Position numbers and translations under genes: made by a program. From assembly GCA_041906145.1 (NCBI GenBank), contig JAYRJU010000004.1:248001-312000 (forward strand): DNA of 64,000 nucleotides. The letters run 5' to 3'. The notes under the pieces are model-generated. The model made no database searches. It was given only the letters and a program-made list of their open reading frames with translations, and was not told the DNA's origin. Of the stretch, positions 42,777-52,536 are shown piece after piece. The DNA comes from SHVO01 sp041906145. Its GTDB lineage: Bacteria; Pseudomonadota; Alphaproteobacteria; Rhodospirillales; Rhodospirillaceae. Positions within the stretch are counted from its first letter, which is position 1. Each line of letters starts with the position of its first letter.

Positions 42777-45152
42777 TTGCTTAGAAAACTTGCCCGCGGT
42801 GTCATGTATGCAACGGGCTTCATCGCTCTCGCCGTTGTCCTGTTGCTCGGCTGGCTGTGGTTGTCGGCTTACAGAGCGCTCCCGTCTCACGATGGTTTTG
42901 TTGTCGCCAAGGGCGTGTCCACGCCCGTGACGATCGTGCGCGATGCGAGCGGCATTCCGATGATCACCGCGGCCTCCGAAGCCGACGCCTATTTCGCGCT
43001 GGGCTATGTGCATGCCCAGGACCGCCTGTTTCAAATGGAGCTTATGCGCCGCCAAGGACAGGGACGTTTGTCGGAGCTGATCGGCACGGCCGGGCTGTCG
43101 CCGGACAAGATGATGCGCACTCTCGGTGTCTATCGCCGCGCGGAGGAAGACCTCAGAAGCCTGTCGCCGGAAACCCAGGCGGCGTTCGAGCGCTACACCG
43201 CCGGCGTGAATGCGTGGCTCGGCGAAGGTCACCCTCTCCCGCTTGAGTACAATCTTCTGTTCTTCAAGCCGGAGCCGTGGAAACCGGCTGACTCCCTCGT
43301 CTGGCAAAAACTGATGGGCCTCTCGCTCTCGGGCAATTGGGATGACGAGCTGATCAATGCCGCATTGGTCGCCAAACTTGGCCCGGAGAAAGCCGCAGCC
43401 CTTTCCCCGGGTGCGCGCCCGGAAGATCCGGTGACGATGGCGCGCCTCGCGCCGGTGCTGCGCGATCTGCCGACGCGTGCGCTGCATGCCGCGATGACGA
43501 CGGTGATCCATCCAACCGACGCCTCGAACATCTGGGCTGTTTCAGGCGCGCGCACACAGAGCGGCAGCCCCATCATCGCCAACGATCCCCACCTCGGCTT
43601 TCAATCGCCGAGTGTGTGGTACTTCGCGGGTCTTAAAGCGCCCGGGCTCGAGATCTTCGGCGCGACCGTGCCCGGCGTTCCTCTGCACATGCTGGGCCAC
43701 AATGCGGACGTCGCCTGGGGCATCACCACCACGCACAGCGACACCAGCGACCTCTTCATCGAGAAACTGACGCCGGATGGGCGTTCTTATGAAACACCCG
43801 ATGGACCGCGCGCATTCTCGGAACGGACCGAGATAATCAATGTGCGCTTTGGCGAACCTGTCACGCTGACAGTGCGCGAAAGCCGCCATGGGCCTATCGT
43901 GACGGATATCCTGCGCCGTCCAGCGGGCATGAACGATCTCATCCCCGAGCCTTATGCGTTGTCATTGTCCGCGGCGTTGTTCGCGCCGGAGGACCGCTCG
44001 GCGGACGGCGTCTACGGGATGAATCACGCCAAGGACGTGCCCGCCTTTGTTGACGCGGTGCACCTGTTCCACGCGCCGCATCAGAACATGATGTTTGCCG
44101 ACCGCACGGGAGCAATGGGCTATGTGGCGCCGGGCCGCGTCCCCATGCGCAAAGCGGGCAACGGCCTCGTGCCTGTCCCCGGCTGGGACGGATCACACGA
44201 TTGGACGGGATGGATACCCTTCGACGAGCTTCCACATGTCTCGGGAACCGACGCCGAGGTTATCATCAACGCCAACAACAAGATGGTGGGCGACGCCTAT
44301 ACCCACCTCCTCGCCGCGCAGTGGCCGGATTCTTACCGCGCCATGCGCATCGCCGATGTGCTTTCGACGGAGAAAGTGGTCACGACGGACGCTACGGCGG
44401 ACCTTCAACGCGACATCGTTTCGGTCATGGCGCGCGAGATGCTGCCGTTGATGACGGCACGTGCGAGCGCGAAGACGCCGCAGGAGCGCGACCTTCTAGA
44501 GCGTTTGAAATCATGGGACGGCAAGACCGACGCCGGCCGCCTTGAGCCCCTCATGTTCGCGCTTTGGATCGAGCGCTTGAAGACCCAGGTGCTCGCCGAC
44601 GATCTTGGCGACATGATGCGCTACTTCGGCGGCGTCAGGCCCGAGCTTCTACGGATGATCCTTACGACGGATCAAAGCTGGTGCGACGATCTCAGCACCA
44701 CGGAAACCGAAACCTGCGAAGTGCAGGTCTCAACCGCGTGGTCGCAGACGGTCGCGTGGTTGGCGACAAAAGGAACGCCCACCGAGCTGCGCTGGGGAGA
44801 TTTCCATCAGGCGACTTTCGGACACCTTCTGTTCGAGAACTTCCCAGTCATCAAAGAGCTCGGCCTCCTGCGAATCTCGACCGGCGGCGACGGCTTTACC
44901 GTGAACCGGGGCACCTTCGCCTCATCCGCCTCCGCCCGTCCGTTCCGTCACTTCCACGGCGCGAGTTTGCGGGCGATTTACGACCTGAACGACTTGGCGC
45001 AGTCGCGGTTCGCGCTGGCCGGCGGGCAGTCGGGGCATCTGTTGTCCAAGGACTACGGCTCGCTTTTGACCCCGTGGGCCGAAGGACGGTATTTTACCGG
45101 CCCCACGGAGGCGTCCGCCGCGCGCCGCCTCACTCTCCAACCCAGCCCGTAA
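42777..45152 (+). CDS. Penicillin acylase-family N-terminal nucleophile hydrolase
   Basis: A 791-aa amidohydrolase precursor. A membrane helix (about residues 9-32) anchors or exports it. The alpha chain has the DASGIPMITAASEADAYFAL and ALGYVHAQDRLFQMEL motifs; the autoprocessing site and nucleophile is Ser250 in HPTDASNIWAVSG; the beta chain has DPHLGFQSPSVWY and HNADVAWGITT. Substrates of this family include beta-lactams, lactones and other amides, and cannot be told here. Start taken as TTG with a weak CAGG site; an ATG at codon 10 is an alternative. Confidence 0.93.
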   Translation: MLRKLARGVMYATGFIALAVVLLLGWLWLSAYRALPSHDGFVVAKGVSTPVTIVRDASGIPMITAASEADAYFALGYVHAQDRLFQMELMRRQGQGRLSELIGTAGLSPDKMMRTLGVYRRAEEDLRSLSPETQAAFERYTAGVNAWLGEGHPLPLEYNLLFFKPEPWKPADSLVWQKLMGLSLSGNWDDELINAALVAKLGPEKAAALSPGARPEDPVTMARLAPVLRDLPTRALHAAMTTVIHPTDASNIWAVSGARTQSGSPIIANDPHLGFQSPSVWYFAGLKAPGLEIFGATVPGVPLHMLGHNADVAWGITTTHSDTSDLFIEKLTPDGRSYETPDGPRAFSERTEIINVRFGEPVTLTVRESRHGPIVTDILRRPAGMNDLIPEPYALSLSAALFAPEDRSADGVYGMNHAKDVPAFVDAVHLFHAPHQNMMFADRTGAMGYVAPGRVPMRKAGNGLVPVPGWDGSHDWTGWIPFDELPHVSGTDAEVIINANNKMVGDAYTHLLAAQWPDSYRAMRIADVLSTEKVVTTDATADLQRDIVSVMAREMLPLMTARASAKTPQERDLLERLKSWDGKTDAGRLEPLMFALWIERLKTQVLADDLGDMMRYFGGVRPELLRMILTTDQSWCDDLSTTETETCEVQVSTAWSQTVAWLATKGTPTELRWGDFHQATFGHLLFENFPVIKELGLLRISTGGDGFTVNRGTFASSASARPFRHFHGASLRAIYDLNDLAQSRFALAGGQSGHLLSKDYGSLLTPWAEGRYFTGPTEASAARRLTLQPSP

Positions 45153-45288
45153 AATGCCCCGGTTTCCCGCGCCGGGCCGCCTTGTGGGCCACGCCCGGAC
45201 CATCTAAATTGTCCGTTAAGGTTTGGGGCGTGAAATAGCCTGTCGCTTATCAGGTTTTAAGCGGATCAGGTTTTAGCGGGTTTGGGGT

Positions 45289-46299
45289 ATGGCTGAACGG
45301 CCAGATTTTGGCGGCGGCGCCGGCGGTAAAGACGGCGCTCCGATCATTATCAAGCGGATCAAGAAGGGCGGACACGGCCACCATGGTGGCGCGTGGAAGG
45401 TTGCGTACGCCGACTTCGTGACGGCGATGATGGCCTTCTTCCTTCTGCTCTGGCTCCTCAATGCCGTGACCGAGCAGCAACTCAATGGCGTCGCCGACTA
45501 CTTCACCCCGATTGCGGCCTCGACCCGTGAAAGCGGCGCCGGCGGCATGCTCGGCGGTCAGGCCATCGGCGAAGGCGCCTCGCAAAGCCAGACGGGTTCC
45601 ACCGCAGCCGTCGTGCTCCCGCCCCCCTCGATCGGCTCGGGCGGTTCCGACCTGACGGACCCCGCCGAAAGTGCGCGGGTCGACGAAGAAGCCATCCGCG
45701 CCGCGCAAGAAGCCAAAGAACAGAAAGAGTTCGAGCAGGTTCAAAACCAGCTCAAGCAACAGATCAGTGGCGTACCCGACCTCGCGCCCCTCGCGGCCAG
45801 CTTGATGGTCGACAACACGCCCGAAGGCGTGCGGATCCAGCTCATGGACCAGGACAAGATCGATATGTTTGAGCCTGGCAGCGCCACCATGTATCAGCGC
45901 AGCAGGGACTTGCTGAAACAGGTCGCGCAAGTAATCCGCAAGATGCCCAACAAGGTGAGCATCACCGGCCACACCGATCCTTCGACGGCTGTCGATCCGT
46001 CCGGCTACACCAACTGGGAACTGTCCTCGGACCGCGCGCTGGCCACCCGCCGCGTGCTCCTCGAGGGCGGCATCGATGATCGTCAGATTGGCAAAGTCGT
46101 CGGCGTGGCGGACCGTGAGCCGCTGGACAGGGCGCAACTCCGCTCACCGCGCAACCGGCGCGTATCTATCGTGCTGCTCAGGGCCGAGGACGTGAAGGGC
46201 GATACCTTTGATCGTCTCCCGAATTTCCTTGAGAAAGCCACGCAGTCCGCGCCGATTAATGGCGCTGCGGGCGAGACGCTCGCCCCGCGGACGCCCTAA
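45289..46299 (+). CDS. motB: Flagellar motor stator protein MotB
   Basis: Stator subunit that anchors to peptidoglycan. 336 aa: cytoplasmic His/Gly/Lys-rich N-terminus, one membrane helix with the proton-carrying D42 (AYADFVTAMMAFFLLLW), a linker and an OmpA-like peptidoglycan-binding domain (NKVSITGHTDPS; SSDRALATRRVLLEGG; NRRVSIVLL). MotA is not adjacent. No other flagellar gene is in the window except a doubtful FliL-like one. Confidence 0.94.
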   Translation: MAERPDFGGGAGGKDGAPIIIKRIKKGGHGHHGGAWKVAYADFVTAMMAFFLLLWLLNAVTEQQLNGVADYFTPIAASTRESGAGGMLGGQAIGEGASQSQTGSTAAVVLPPPSIGSGGSDLTDPAESARVDEEAIRAAQEAKEQKEFEQVQNQLKQQISGVPDLAPLAASLMVDNTPEGVRIQLMDQDKIDMFEPGSATMYQRSRDLLKQVAQVIRKMPNKVSITGHTDPSTAVDPSGYTNWELSSDRALATRRVLLEGGIDDRQIGKVVGVADREPLDRAQLRSPRNRRVSIVLLRAEDVKGDTFDRLPNFLEKATQSAPINGAAGETLAPRTP

Positions 46300-46398
46300 C
46301 AAAATCGTGAAACCCGGAACACCCTTGTTTTCCCGGGCGTTACCGCGCTTGCCAGAAATGACACGGCCCTCCAAACTAGGCCGTAGGTAGCGCGGGCC

Positions 46399-47127
46399 AT
46401 GGATCATACACCTCTTAAACGGCCGCAGTTCTTTTTCACCACGGCGCCCTTGCCGTGCCCCTACTTGCCTGACCGTCTGGAACGCAAGCTGGTCACGGAG
46501 CTTTCCGGCCCCGGCGCGGAGCCCCTTCACGAAGCCCTCGCCCGTTCCGGCTTCCGCCGCAGTCATTCCATTGCCTATGCGCCGGCCTGCCCAGGCTGCA
46601 AGGCCTGCGTACCCGTGCGGGTCGTTGTGGAAGAGTTCAGCCGTAAGCGATCCCTCGCCCGCCTGTGGCGCGAGAACGCGGACCTCGTCGCCACACGCGT
46701 TCCGGCCCGCGCGACAACCGAGCAATACGAACTCTTCGCCCGGTACCAGCAATCCCGCCACGCGGGCAGCGACATGGCATTGATGGGCTTCTACGAATAC
46801 AGCGCGATGATCGAGGACAGCCCGATCGATACATTCATGGTGGAGTTCCGCGATCGCACCGGCGTCCTCATCGCGGTGTGTCTCACGGACCGGACGACAG
46901 ACGGCCTCTCGGCGGTCTACAGCTTCTTCGAAGCGAGCGGCGCGCGCGACGGTCTCGGAAACTATGTCGTGCTTTGGATGATCGAACAGGCGCGCAAGCT
47001 GGGTTTGCCATACGCCTACCTCGGCTACTGGATCGTCAACAGCGCGAAGATGGCTTACAAGGCGCGTTTCCAACCGCTTGAATGCTTGGGGCCAAACGGG
47101 TGGCAGCGGCTACATCCGCCGACGTAA
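46399..47127 (+). CDS. bpt: Aspartate/glutamate leucyltransferase Bpt
   Basis: Bacterial protein transferase that adds Leu to N-terminal Asp or Glu for the N-end rule pathway. 242 aa: FFFTTAPLPCPYLPDRLERK, YAPACPGCKACVPVRV with the Cys set, SFFEASGARDGLGNYVVLW and YLGYWIVNSAKMAYKARF. Its neighbour on the left is motB; a bidirectional terminator follows. Confidence 0.95.
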   Translation: MDHTPLKRPQFFFTTAPLPCPYLPDRLERKLVTELSGPGAEPLHEALARSGFRRSHSIAYAPACPGCKACVPVRVVVEEFSRKRSLARLWRENADLVATRVPARATTEQYELFARYQQSRHAGSDMALMGFYEYSAMIEDSPIDTFMVEFRDRTGVLIAVCLTDRTTDGLSAVYSFFEASGARDGLGNYVVLWMIEQARKLGLPYAYLGYWIVNSAKMAYKARFQPLECLGPNGWQRLHPPT

Positions 47128-47149
47128 TCCACATCGCACGGCTCACAAA

Positions 47150-47185
47150 AAAAGCGGCGGTGAAAACACCGCCGCTTTTGTTTTT
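47150..47185. terminator. Bidirectional Rho-independent terminator
   Basis: 13-bp perfect stem AAAAGCGGCGGTG (47150-47162) and CACCGCCGCTTTT (47167-47179), loop AAAA. On plus it is followed by GTTTTT; on minus the complement gives TTTTTTT-rich tail. It serves bpt (plus) and the PEP-CTERM gene (minus). Confidence 0.92.
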
Positions 47186-47199
47186 GCGGGAAGCGGAGA

Positions 47200-47859
47200 T
47201 TAGGTCTTCTTGCGGCGCATCAGGCCGCCGAAACCGAGTAGCGCGAGACCGAGCAGACTGAGCGCACCGGGTTCGGGAACGATGTCGCGGCGGAACGTCA
47301 CGACCAAATCGTCGTAGTCATTGTCGTCACCAAGGATCGGAATACCGCCACCGGCGTCATCAAAGAAGAACGCCCAGGTGTGGGAATTCGCATGGTAGAA
47401 AATATCCATGCCACCCTGAAAACGGCCCGGCGTCCCGCCGCTCGAGAAACCGTCCGTGTACTGACGGTTGTCGTCCGACGCGAGCAGAAGATCCGTGCCG
47501 TTGGCGTTGAAGTAGAACAGGCGATCAACCGGGCTTGCCGCGAGCTCATAAATGCTCCCGTTTCCGGCCGACGCACCGAAAATTTCGGTACGGTTTCGAT
47601 GGGCCATGTCCGACGTCCCGAACGAATTCAGATACGAGGACGAGCGCGACAGCAGCGTCAGTCGGCCGCCCACCGCAAAGGGGCTGGGCAAGCCCGTGCT
47701 GTCGCCCAGGTAGGCCCAACCTTCGCTGTTCAGCGCGATCGTTGACATGAACAGCGTGTCCTGGACGTGACTTCCAAGAATCGGCGCCGCTTTCGCCGGA
47801 GCGGTCGTCAGACCACAAAGTAAAGCAAGGGTTGTAGCGGACAGAATCTTCCTAAACAT
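47200..47859 (-). CDS. PEP-CTERM sorting-signal protein
   Basis: A 219-aa exported protein with signal peptide ending PAKA and a classic PEP-CTERM tail: VPEPGALSLLGLALLGFGG then MRRKK. The middle has Asp-rich DDNDYDDLVVTF, resembling the calcium-binding DUF4114 end of many PEP-CTERM proteins. Sorting would need an exosortase, which is not in the window. Its role, usually in exopolysaccharide or biofilm, is inferred from the tail. Confidence 0.92.
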   Translation of the reverse strand: MFRKILSATTLALLCGLTTAPAKAAPILGSHVQDTLFMSTIALNSEGWAYLGDSTGLPSPFAVGGRLTLLSRSSSYLNSFGTSDMAHRNRTEIFGASAGNGSIYELAASPVDRLFYFNANGTDLLLASDDNRQYTDGFSSGGTPGRFQGGMDIFYHANSHTWAFFFDDAGGGIPILGDDNDYDDLVVTFRRDIVPEPGALSLLGLALLGFGGLMRRKKT

Positions 47860-48076
47860 CGACTCTCCCTCAATTGTTATGACCGCGTTCCCGGCCGTGT
47901 TTTCTCTGAGCGAGTGTCGATGGGAAGTGCAATGGCCGTGCCACCGCGCGTGAATTCAGCTATTTCAAAAGCTTAACGCGTCTTACGTGCGGCGAAAAAA
48001 AGGCGAGTGTAAAATATCCGCGAAGCCGTTACCCGCTCGAGGGTTGCTTGACGAGGTAAGGTTGTGGAAGAGCGGA

Positions 48077-48793
48077 TTAGCCGCCGTGCGCGCGCTGAAT
48101 GTAGTTGCCGGAAAACTCGGCGAAGGCCATGAGGCCTTCCGTATCCTTCACGATGATCGAGCGGCGCTGCAAGCTCACCAGCCGCTTTTCGCGCAAGCGG
48201 CCAAGAACGCGATTGATATGCACCGGCGAAAGGGCCGTCGCGTCGGCGAGGTCGATTTGTGTCAGCGGCAGCGCGCAACTGCTCGGACGCAGCGCCTCGG
48301 CGTTCTGCAGGCGAAAGCATAATTCTGACATCAGATAGGCTACGCGACGCACCGCCGCGCGACGGCCGACATTCGCAAGCCACTCACGCAGAACACCTTC
48401 GTTGATGAGCGTGAGCGACCATAGCGCGCGCGCGATGCGCGGATATTTCTCCAACAACGCACCGAGCGAGGGATGATCGATGTGCGTATAGCTGCACGGA
48501 GACAAGGCCACGATGCTATATCCGCTGTCGACGCCAACCATATGCTCGCATTCGCAAAGATCGCCGGGAACCAGAAAATCCGTGATCTGACGCCCGCCGT
48601 CTTCAAGGATCCTGTAGCGGCACGCGAGGCCCGAAAGGATGATATGCGCGCCGGGGGTGCGTTGCCCCTCGCCCAGAATAGGGCGGCGCGCGCCCACTTT
48701 CTGAACGTTCTTCGTCGTCTCGATGATCGCTTGCCGCTCGATTTTTGAGAGCCGCTCGACGCTCTCAAGCTTACGGACAAATGCATTCGACAT
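48077..48793 (-). CDS. Crp/Fnr-family transcriptional regulator
   Basis: A 238-aa regulator. Start taken at MSNAFVRKLESVERLSKIER; 19 upstream codons are open. A cNMP-like domain (GEGQRTPGAHIILSGLACRY; VPGDLCECEHMVG) and a C-terminal HTH_Crp helix-turn-helix (TQIDLADATALSPVHINRVL) are present. No Fnr-type Cys cluster. Effector unknown. Confidence 0.88.
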   Translation of the reverse strand: MSNAFVRKLESVERLSKIERQAIIETTKNVQKVGARRPILGEGQRTPGAHIILSGLACRYRILEDGGRQITDFLVPGDLCECEHMVGVDSGYSIVALSPCSYTHIDHPSLGALLEKYPRIARALWSLTLINEGVLREWLANVGRRAAVRRVAYLMSELCFRLQNAEALRPSSCALPLTQIDLADATALSPVHINRVLGRLREKRLVSLQRRSIIVKDTEGLMAFAEFSGNYIQRAHGG

Positions 48794-49036
48794 AACGTGC
48801 CTACCAACAGTCAAAGGGAATAGGACACGCCGCCGCGCCAATAGCGCCACGCGTCGTCTGGTGAATTCCCCTACGCCCCGCCCAAAAGCTAGCCCAAGGG
48901 CGAATGTCGAACATTGTCGTAGGTTAAGGTTTGCGGCAGAGAGGCAATGCTAAGACCATCTATGGCTTGAGTAAGAGGTGCCACCGAGGCGGCGCGGCCG
49001 GCTCGCCAAAAGCGCACGTAGCGCGCCCGAGGAATC

Positions 49037-49246
49037 ATGTGCCCAATTCGTCGTGCGATAAAGTTGACGTGTCCCGGTTGCGCTCGGCCGGGCTCGGCTA
49101 TTTGGGTAGACGGCGATACGGGCGCCGCCCGGATGCTGGATGAACTCTCTGCTGGATTTTTGAGCATCGACGCCGGCTTGAAGGACGGTCCACGCATCGT
49201 TTGCCAATCGTGCCGCGTCCATGTCGACGAACAACCGGCTCTCTGA
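49037..49246 (+). CDS. Small two-CxxC zinc-ribbon-like protein
   Basis: A 69-aa frame with a good ribosome site (GAGGA, five bases from the ATG) and two CxxC pairs: CPGC at residues 12-15 and CQSC at residues 56-59. The stretch between, SAIWVDGDTGAARMLDELSA, looks coding. Two Cys pairs about 40 residues apart fit a zinc ribbon. It overlaps minus-strand frames with weaker support. No family recognised. Confidence 0.5.
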   Translation: MCPIRRAIKLTCPGCARPGSAIWVDGDTGAARMLDELSAGFLSIDAGLKDGPRIVCQSCRVHVDEQPAL

Positions 49247-49431
49247 CAAAAAAAGCGCGCTGTCCCTTTCACTCCATTGTACGCGTGGTAGGCGCCGCCG
49301 GGGCAGTGCCTCATGCCATGTTCAACGCACAAATCTGAAAAGAGTTACAGGGACGCTACCCGCCGGGCGCGCAAAAATCCGGGGAACCTTTAGGCCGCTC
49401 TCGTCAGACGCGAGGACCCCGATTTACCGGC

Positions 49432-51726
49432 TCAACCGCTGAATGGACGATCGTCGCGCGAGAAGCCTTTCGGCGGTAAACGTCCGGCCTGAGCGCGCTC
49501 GCCGCGCCAGTCCTTAAGGTCGGTCTCGACACGCTCGCGGTCACCCGATTTCCACGAAAGGCCTTCCTTGTAATTAAAGACCTTCGCGTCGGCGCAACCG
49601 CCATCCTTGTACTTCTGCAGGATTACACCCCGCCCACGCGCCATCTCCGGAACTTCGCTGAGTGGGAAAATCAGAAGCTTGCGGTTATCGCCGATGATCG
49701 CGACCGAATCTCCGGGCTTGCCGAGGAGATCGCCACCACCGCCCGTCGTTCCCGGCAGCACGGCGCACACACGGCCCTTCTCGCCCTCAGCGAGGTTGAG
49801 GCACTGCTTGCCATTTTTCGTCTGCGCGAAGACCTGCTCGGCCGGCACGATGAAACCGCGCCCTTCGGAAGACACAACCAAGAATTTTTCCTCGCGGTTA
49901 TATACCCGCATCGTCAGCAGCTCGGCGTCATTCGGCAGATCGACGAGCAGACGGATCGGTTCGCCGAAACCGCGGCCCAAGGGCAAACGGTCGGCGGCGA
50001 CGGTGTAGAACCGGCCATCGGACCCGAAGAAAAGTATCTTGTCTGTCGATTGGGCCTTCACCGCGGCTTGGAAGGCGTCGCCTTCCTTGAATTTCAAATC
50101 GCCGCCGCCCGACAGAACGTCGTCTTTGTGACCCTTCATCGCCCGGACCCAGCCCTTGGCCGACAGCACCACCGTGATGGGCTCCTTCTCGACCAGCGCT
50201 TCGATTGGCACGATCACGGCGCTCGGCGCGTCGCCCAACGTGGTGCGGCGTTTGCCCAGCGGCGTCGCCTGTCCGAACTGCTTCTTGGTTTCCTTGATCT
50301 GCCAAGCGATCGTCTGCCACTGCTTATCTTCATCTTTCAGCAGCGCGTTGATCTCCTTGCGCTCGTCGGACAAGGATTTGTGCTCGGACTTGATTTCCAT
50401 TTCCTCAAGCTTGCGCAGCGAACGCAGGCGCATGTTGAGGATCGCCTCGGCTTGCGTGTCGGTGAGCTTGAAGCGCTTCATCAGCACGGGCTTCGGCTCG
50501 TCCTCGGTCCGGATGATCTTGATCACCGCGTCGAGGTTCAGATAGGCGATAAGATAGCCTTCGAGGATCTCTAGGCGATGCTCGATCTCGGCCAGCCGGT
50601 GTTTGGAGCGCCGGACCAGCACGACCTGCCGATGATCGAGATACGACTGCAGGACTTCGCGCAGATCCATGACCCGCGGAATATTGTCGGCGCCGAGCAC
50701 GTTCATGTTGAGGCCGAAACGGATTTCAAGGTCCGTCTGACGGAAGAGCTGCTCCATGAGTTGCTCGGCTTCCACCGTGCGCGATTTCGGCTCCAGCACG
50801 ATACGCACTTCTTCCGTGGATTCGTCGCGAATGTCGGCCAGGAACGGAAGTTTCTTTTCTTCCATCAGCGCAGCCACGCGCTCGATCAGCTTTGCCTTCT
50901 GAACTTGATACGGAATCTCGGTGATCACGATCTGATACTGACCGCGATCGAGCTTTTCTTCTTGCCAGCGGGCGCGCACGCGCATCGATCCGCGGCCGGT
51001 GCGATAAGCTTCGACGATGGTCTCGCGGTTTTCCGTCAGAATGCCACCGGTGGGAAAATCGGGACCGGGCATAAGATCGACGAGCGTCGCGATTTGCGCT
51101 TTCGGCGTCTTGATCAGATGCAAAAGCGCGTCGCAGATCTCGCCGAGGTTATGGGGCGGGATATTGGTGGCCATGCCCACCGCGATCCCCGACGATCCGT
51201 TCGCGAGAAGGTTCGGCACCGCCGCAGGCATGACGACCGGTTCGCTTTCCTCCCCGTCATAGGTCGGACGAAGGTCGACCGCGTCTTCGTCCAGCCCTTC
51301 CATGAGGGCCTGGGCATAAGGCGTCAATTTGGCTTCAGTGTATCGCATGGCCGCGGCGTTATCGCCGTCGACATTGCCGAAATTCCCCTGCCCCTCAACC
51401 AGCGGATAACGTACCGCAAATTCCTGAGCAAGGCGCACCAGCGCCTCGTACACGGCGACATCGCCGTGCGGGTGATACTTACCGATCACATCCCCAACGA
51501 CACGAGCGCATTTCTTGAAGCCGCCGGTGGGATCGAGGCGCAACACACGCATAGCGTAAAGGATTCGGCGGTGGACCGGCTTCAGGCCGTCGCGCACATC
51601 GGGCAGCGAGCGGGAGACGATCGTTGACAGGGCGTACGCGAGATAGCGTTCGCCCAAGGCCTCGGCCAAAGGGGTAGGCCGTATATCTTCAATAATGGGT
51701 GCGGAAGAGGTCGGTTTTTTTGCCAT
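49432..51726 (-). CDS. parC: DNA topoisomerase IV subunit A
   Basis: Type II topoisomerase subunit that decatenates chromosomes. 764 aa. Catalytic Tyr in the AAAMRYTEAKLTPYAQ segment; the quinolone region reads HPHGDVAVYEALVRLAQ. C-terminal beta-propeller repeats follow. It is downstream of recO (46 bp). ParE is not in the window. The Val at the place where E. coli has Ser80 is noted separately. Confidence 0.96.
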   Translation of the reverse strand: MAKKPTSSAPIIEDIRPTPLAEALGERYLAYALSTIVSRSLPDVRDGLKPVHRRILYAMRVLRLDPTGGFKKCARVVGDVIGKYHPHGDVAVYEALVRLAQEFAVRYPLVEGQGNFGNVDGDNAAAMRYTEAKLTPYAQALMEGLDEDAVDLRPTYDGEESEPVVMPAAVPNLLANGSSGIAVGMATNIPPHNLGEICDALLHLIKTPKAQIATLVDLMPGPDFPTGGILTENRETIVEAYRTGRGSMRVRARWQEEKLDRGQYQIVITEIPYQVQKAKLIERVAALMEEKKLPFLADIRDESTEEVRIVLEPKSRTVEAEQLMEQLFRQTDLEIRFGLNMNVLGADNIPRVMDLREVLQSYLDHRQVVLVRRSKHRLAEIEHRLEILEGYLIAYLNLDAVIKIIRTEDEPKPVLMKRFKLTDTQAEAILNMRLRSLRKLEEMEIKSEHKSLSDERKEINALLKDEDKQWQTIAWQIKETKKQFGQATPLGKRRTTLGDAPSAVIVPIEALVEKEPITVVLSAKGWVRAMKGHKDDVLSGGGDLKFKEGDAFQAAVKAQSTDKILFFGSDGRFYTVAADRLPLGRGFGEPIRLLVDLPNDAELLTMRVYNREEKFLVVSSEGRGFIVPAEQVFAQTKNGKQCLNLAEGEKGRVCAVLPGTTGGGGDLLGKPGDSVAIIGDNRKLLIFPLSEVPEMARGRGVILQKYKDGGCADAKVFNYKEGLSWKSGDRERVETDLKDWRGERAQAGRLPPKGFSRDDRPFSG

Positions 51727-51772
51727 GCGGGCGAGAGAATAGCGATCCAGATCAAAAAAGCCACATCAGCGT

Positions 51773-52495
51773 TCAGATTTTGAACCTCTCGGCAAACCGT
51801 ACGCGTGAAGCCGGCATTTTCTGGCGATGCGGCCCGAAAACATGCGCGTCGAAGAAATGGCCGGTCAAAGCCAGCCCCTGGACGATCTCCGCGTCGCTCA
51901 CGTCCTTCTGTTCGCTTCTCAGGAACGCGGGAAGAGCAAAAAGTTTATCCACATAGGGCGCACCCGCACCGCGTGAGACCGCCCGGCCGCTCCGGGGGGA
52001 AACATAGACGAGATCGTCCGTGGTCCCGGTCGCCGCGCAACTGCGGAGATCGAGGCCGTAACCCATGTCGCGCAGCAACTCCATTTCCCACAAGACATAC
52101 TCTGCCCCCCAGCCCGGCGCGCCGAGATGTTCCAGCAGACTCAGGGTGTGGCGGTAGACGGCGCCGTGCGGTTCCCGTTCGGGCAAGGCCGTTTCGGCCA
52201 TGGCGCAGAGAGCGCTGAGTCCGGCCAGCGAAGCCGGCGACGGCAAAGCGCCGGCGGCGAAGTTATGTACGGGCTCCAATGAATAGGTCCCGATATGGGC
52301 ATCCAGGCGTCCGCGCCACGCGGCCTTGACCACGTTGCCGGGCTGCAAAAGCGCCCGCGCGGTCTTGCCGCTGCCGCCCTTCACGACACCGGCATGGCGG
52401 CCCTGGGCTTCAGTCAGAAGACTCACAATCGCATCGTGTTCGCCCAGGCGGCGAACCGCGAGAACGATGCCGTGATCTTCCCAACTGATGGCCAT
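51773..52495 (-). CDS. recO: DNA repair protein RecO
   Basis: Loads RecA with RecF/RecR. 240 aa: OB-fold start (ISWEDHGIVLAVRRLGEHDA IVSLLTE) and helical C-terminal part (ALPEREPHGAVYRHTLSLLE; the LRSCAATGTTDDLVYVSP zinc-like segment with a single Cys). It lies in the era-recO-parC run with a 41-bp gap to the small gene. Confidence 0.93.
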   Translation of the reverse strand: MAISWEDHGIVLAVRRLGEHDAIVSLLTEAQGRHAGVVKGGSGKTARALLQPGNVVKAAWRGRLDAHIGTYSLEPVHNFAAGALPSPASLAGLSALCAMAETALPEREPHGAVYRHTLSLLEHLGAPGWGAEYVLWEMELLRDMGYGLDLRSCAATGTTDDLVYVSPRSGRAVSRGAGAPYVDKLFALPAFLRSEQKDVSDAEIVQGLALTGHFFDAHVFGPHRQKMPASRVRFAERFKI

Positions 52496-52536
52496 ACGAG
52501 GATTTTAGAGGCGCGGCCTACGGCGCGCCAGCGAGG

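Noticed and set aside
48889..49332. 147-codon minus-strand frame
   Set aside because: Irregular composition, no ribosome site, and it overlaps the better plus-strand CxxC gene.
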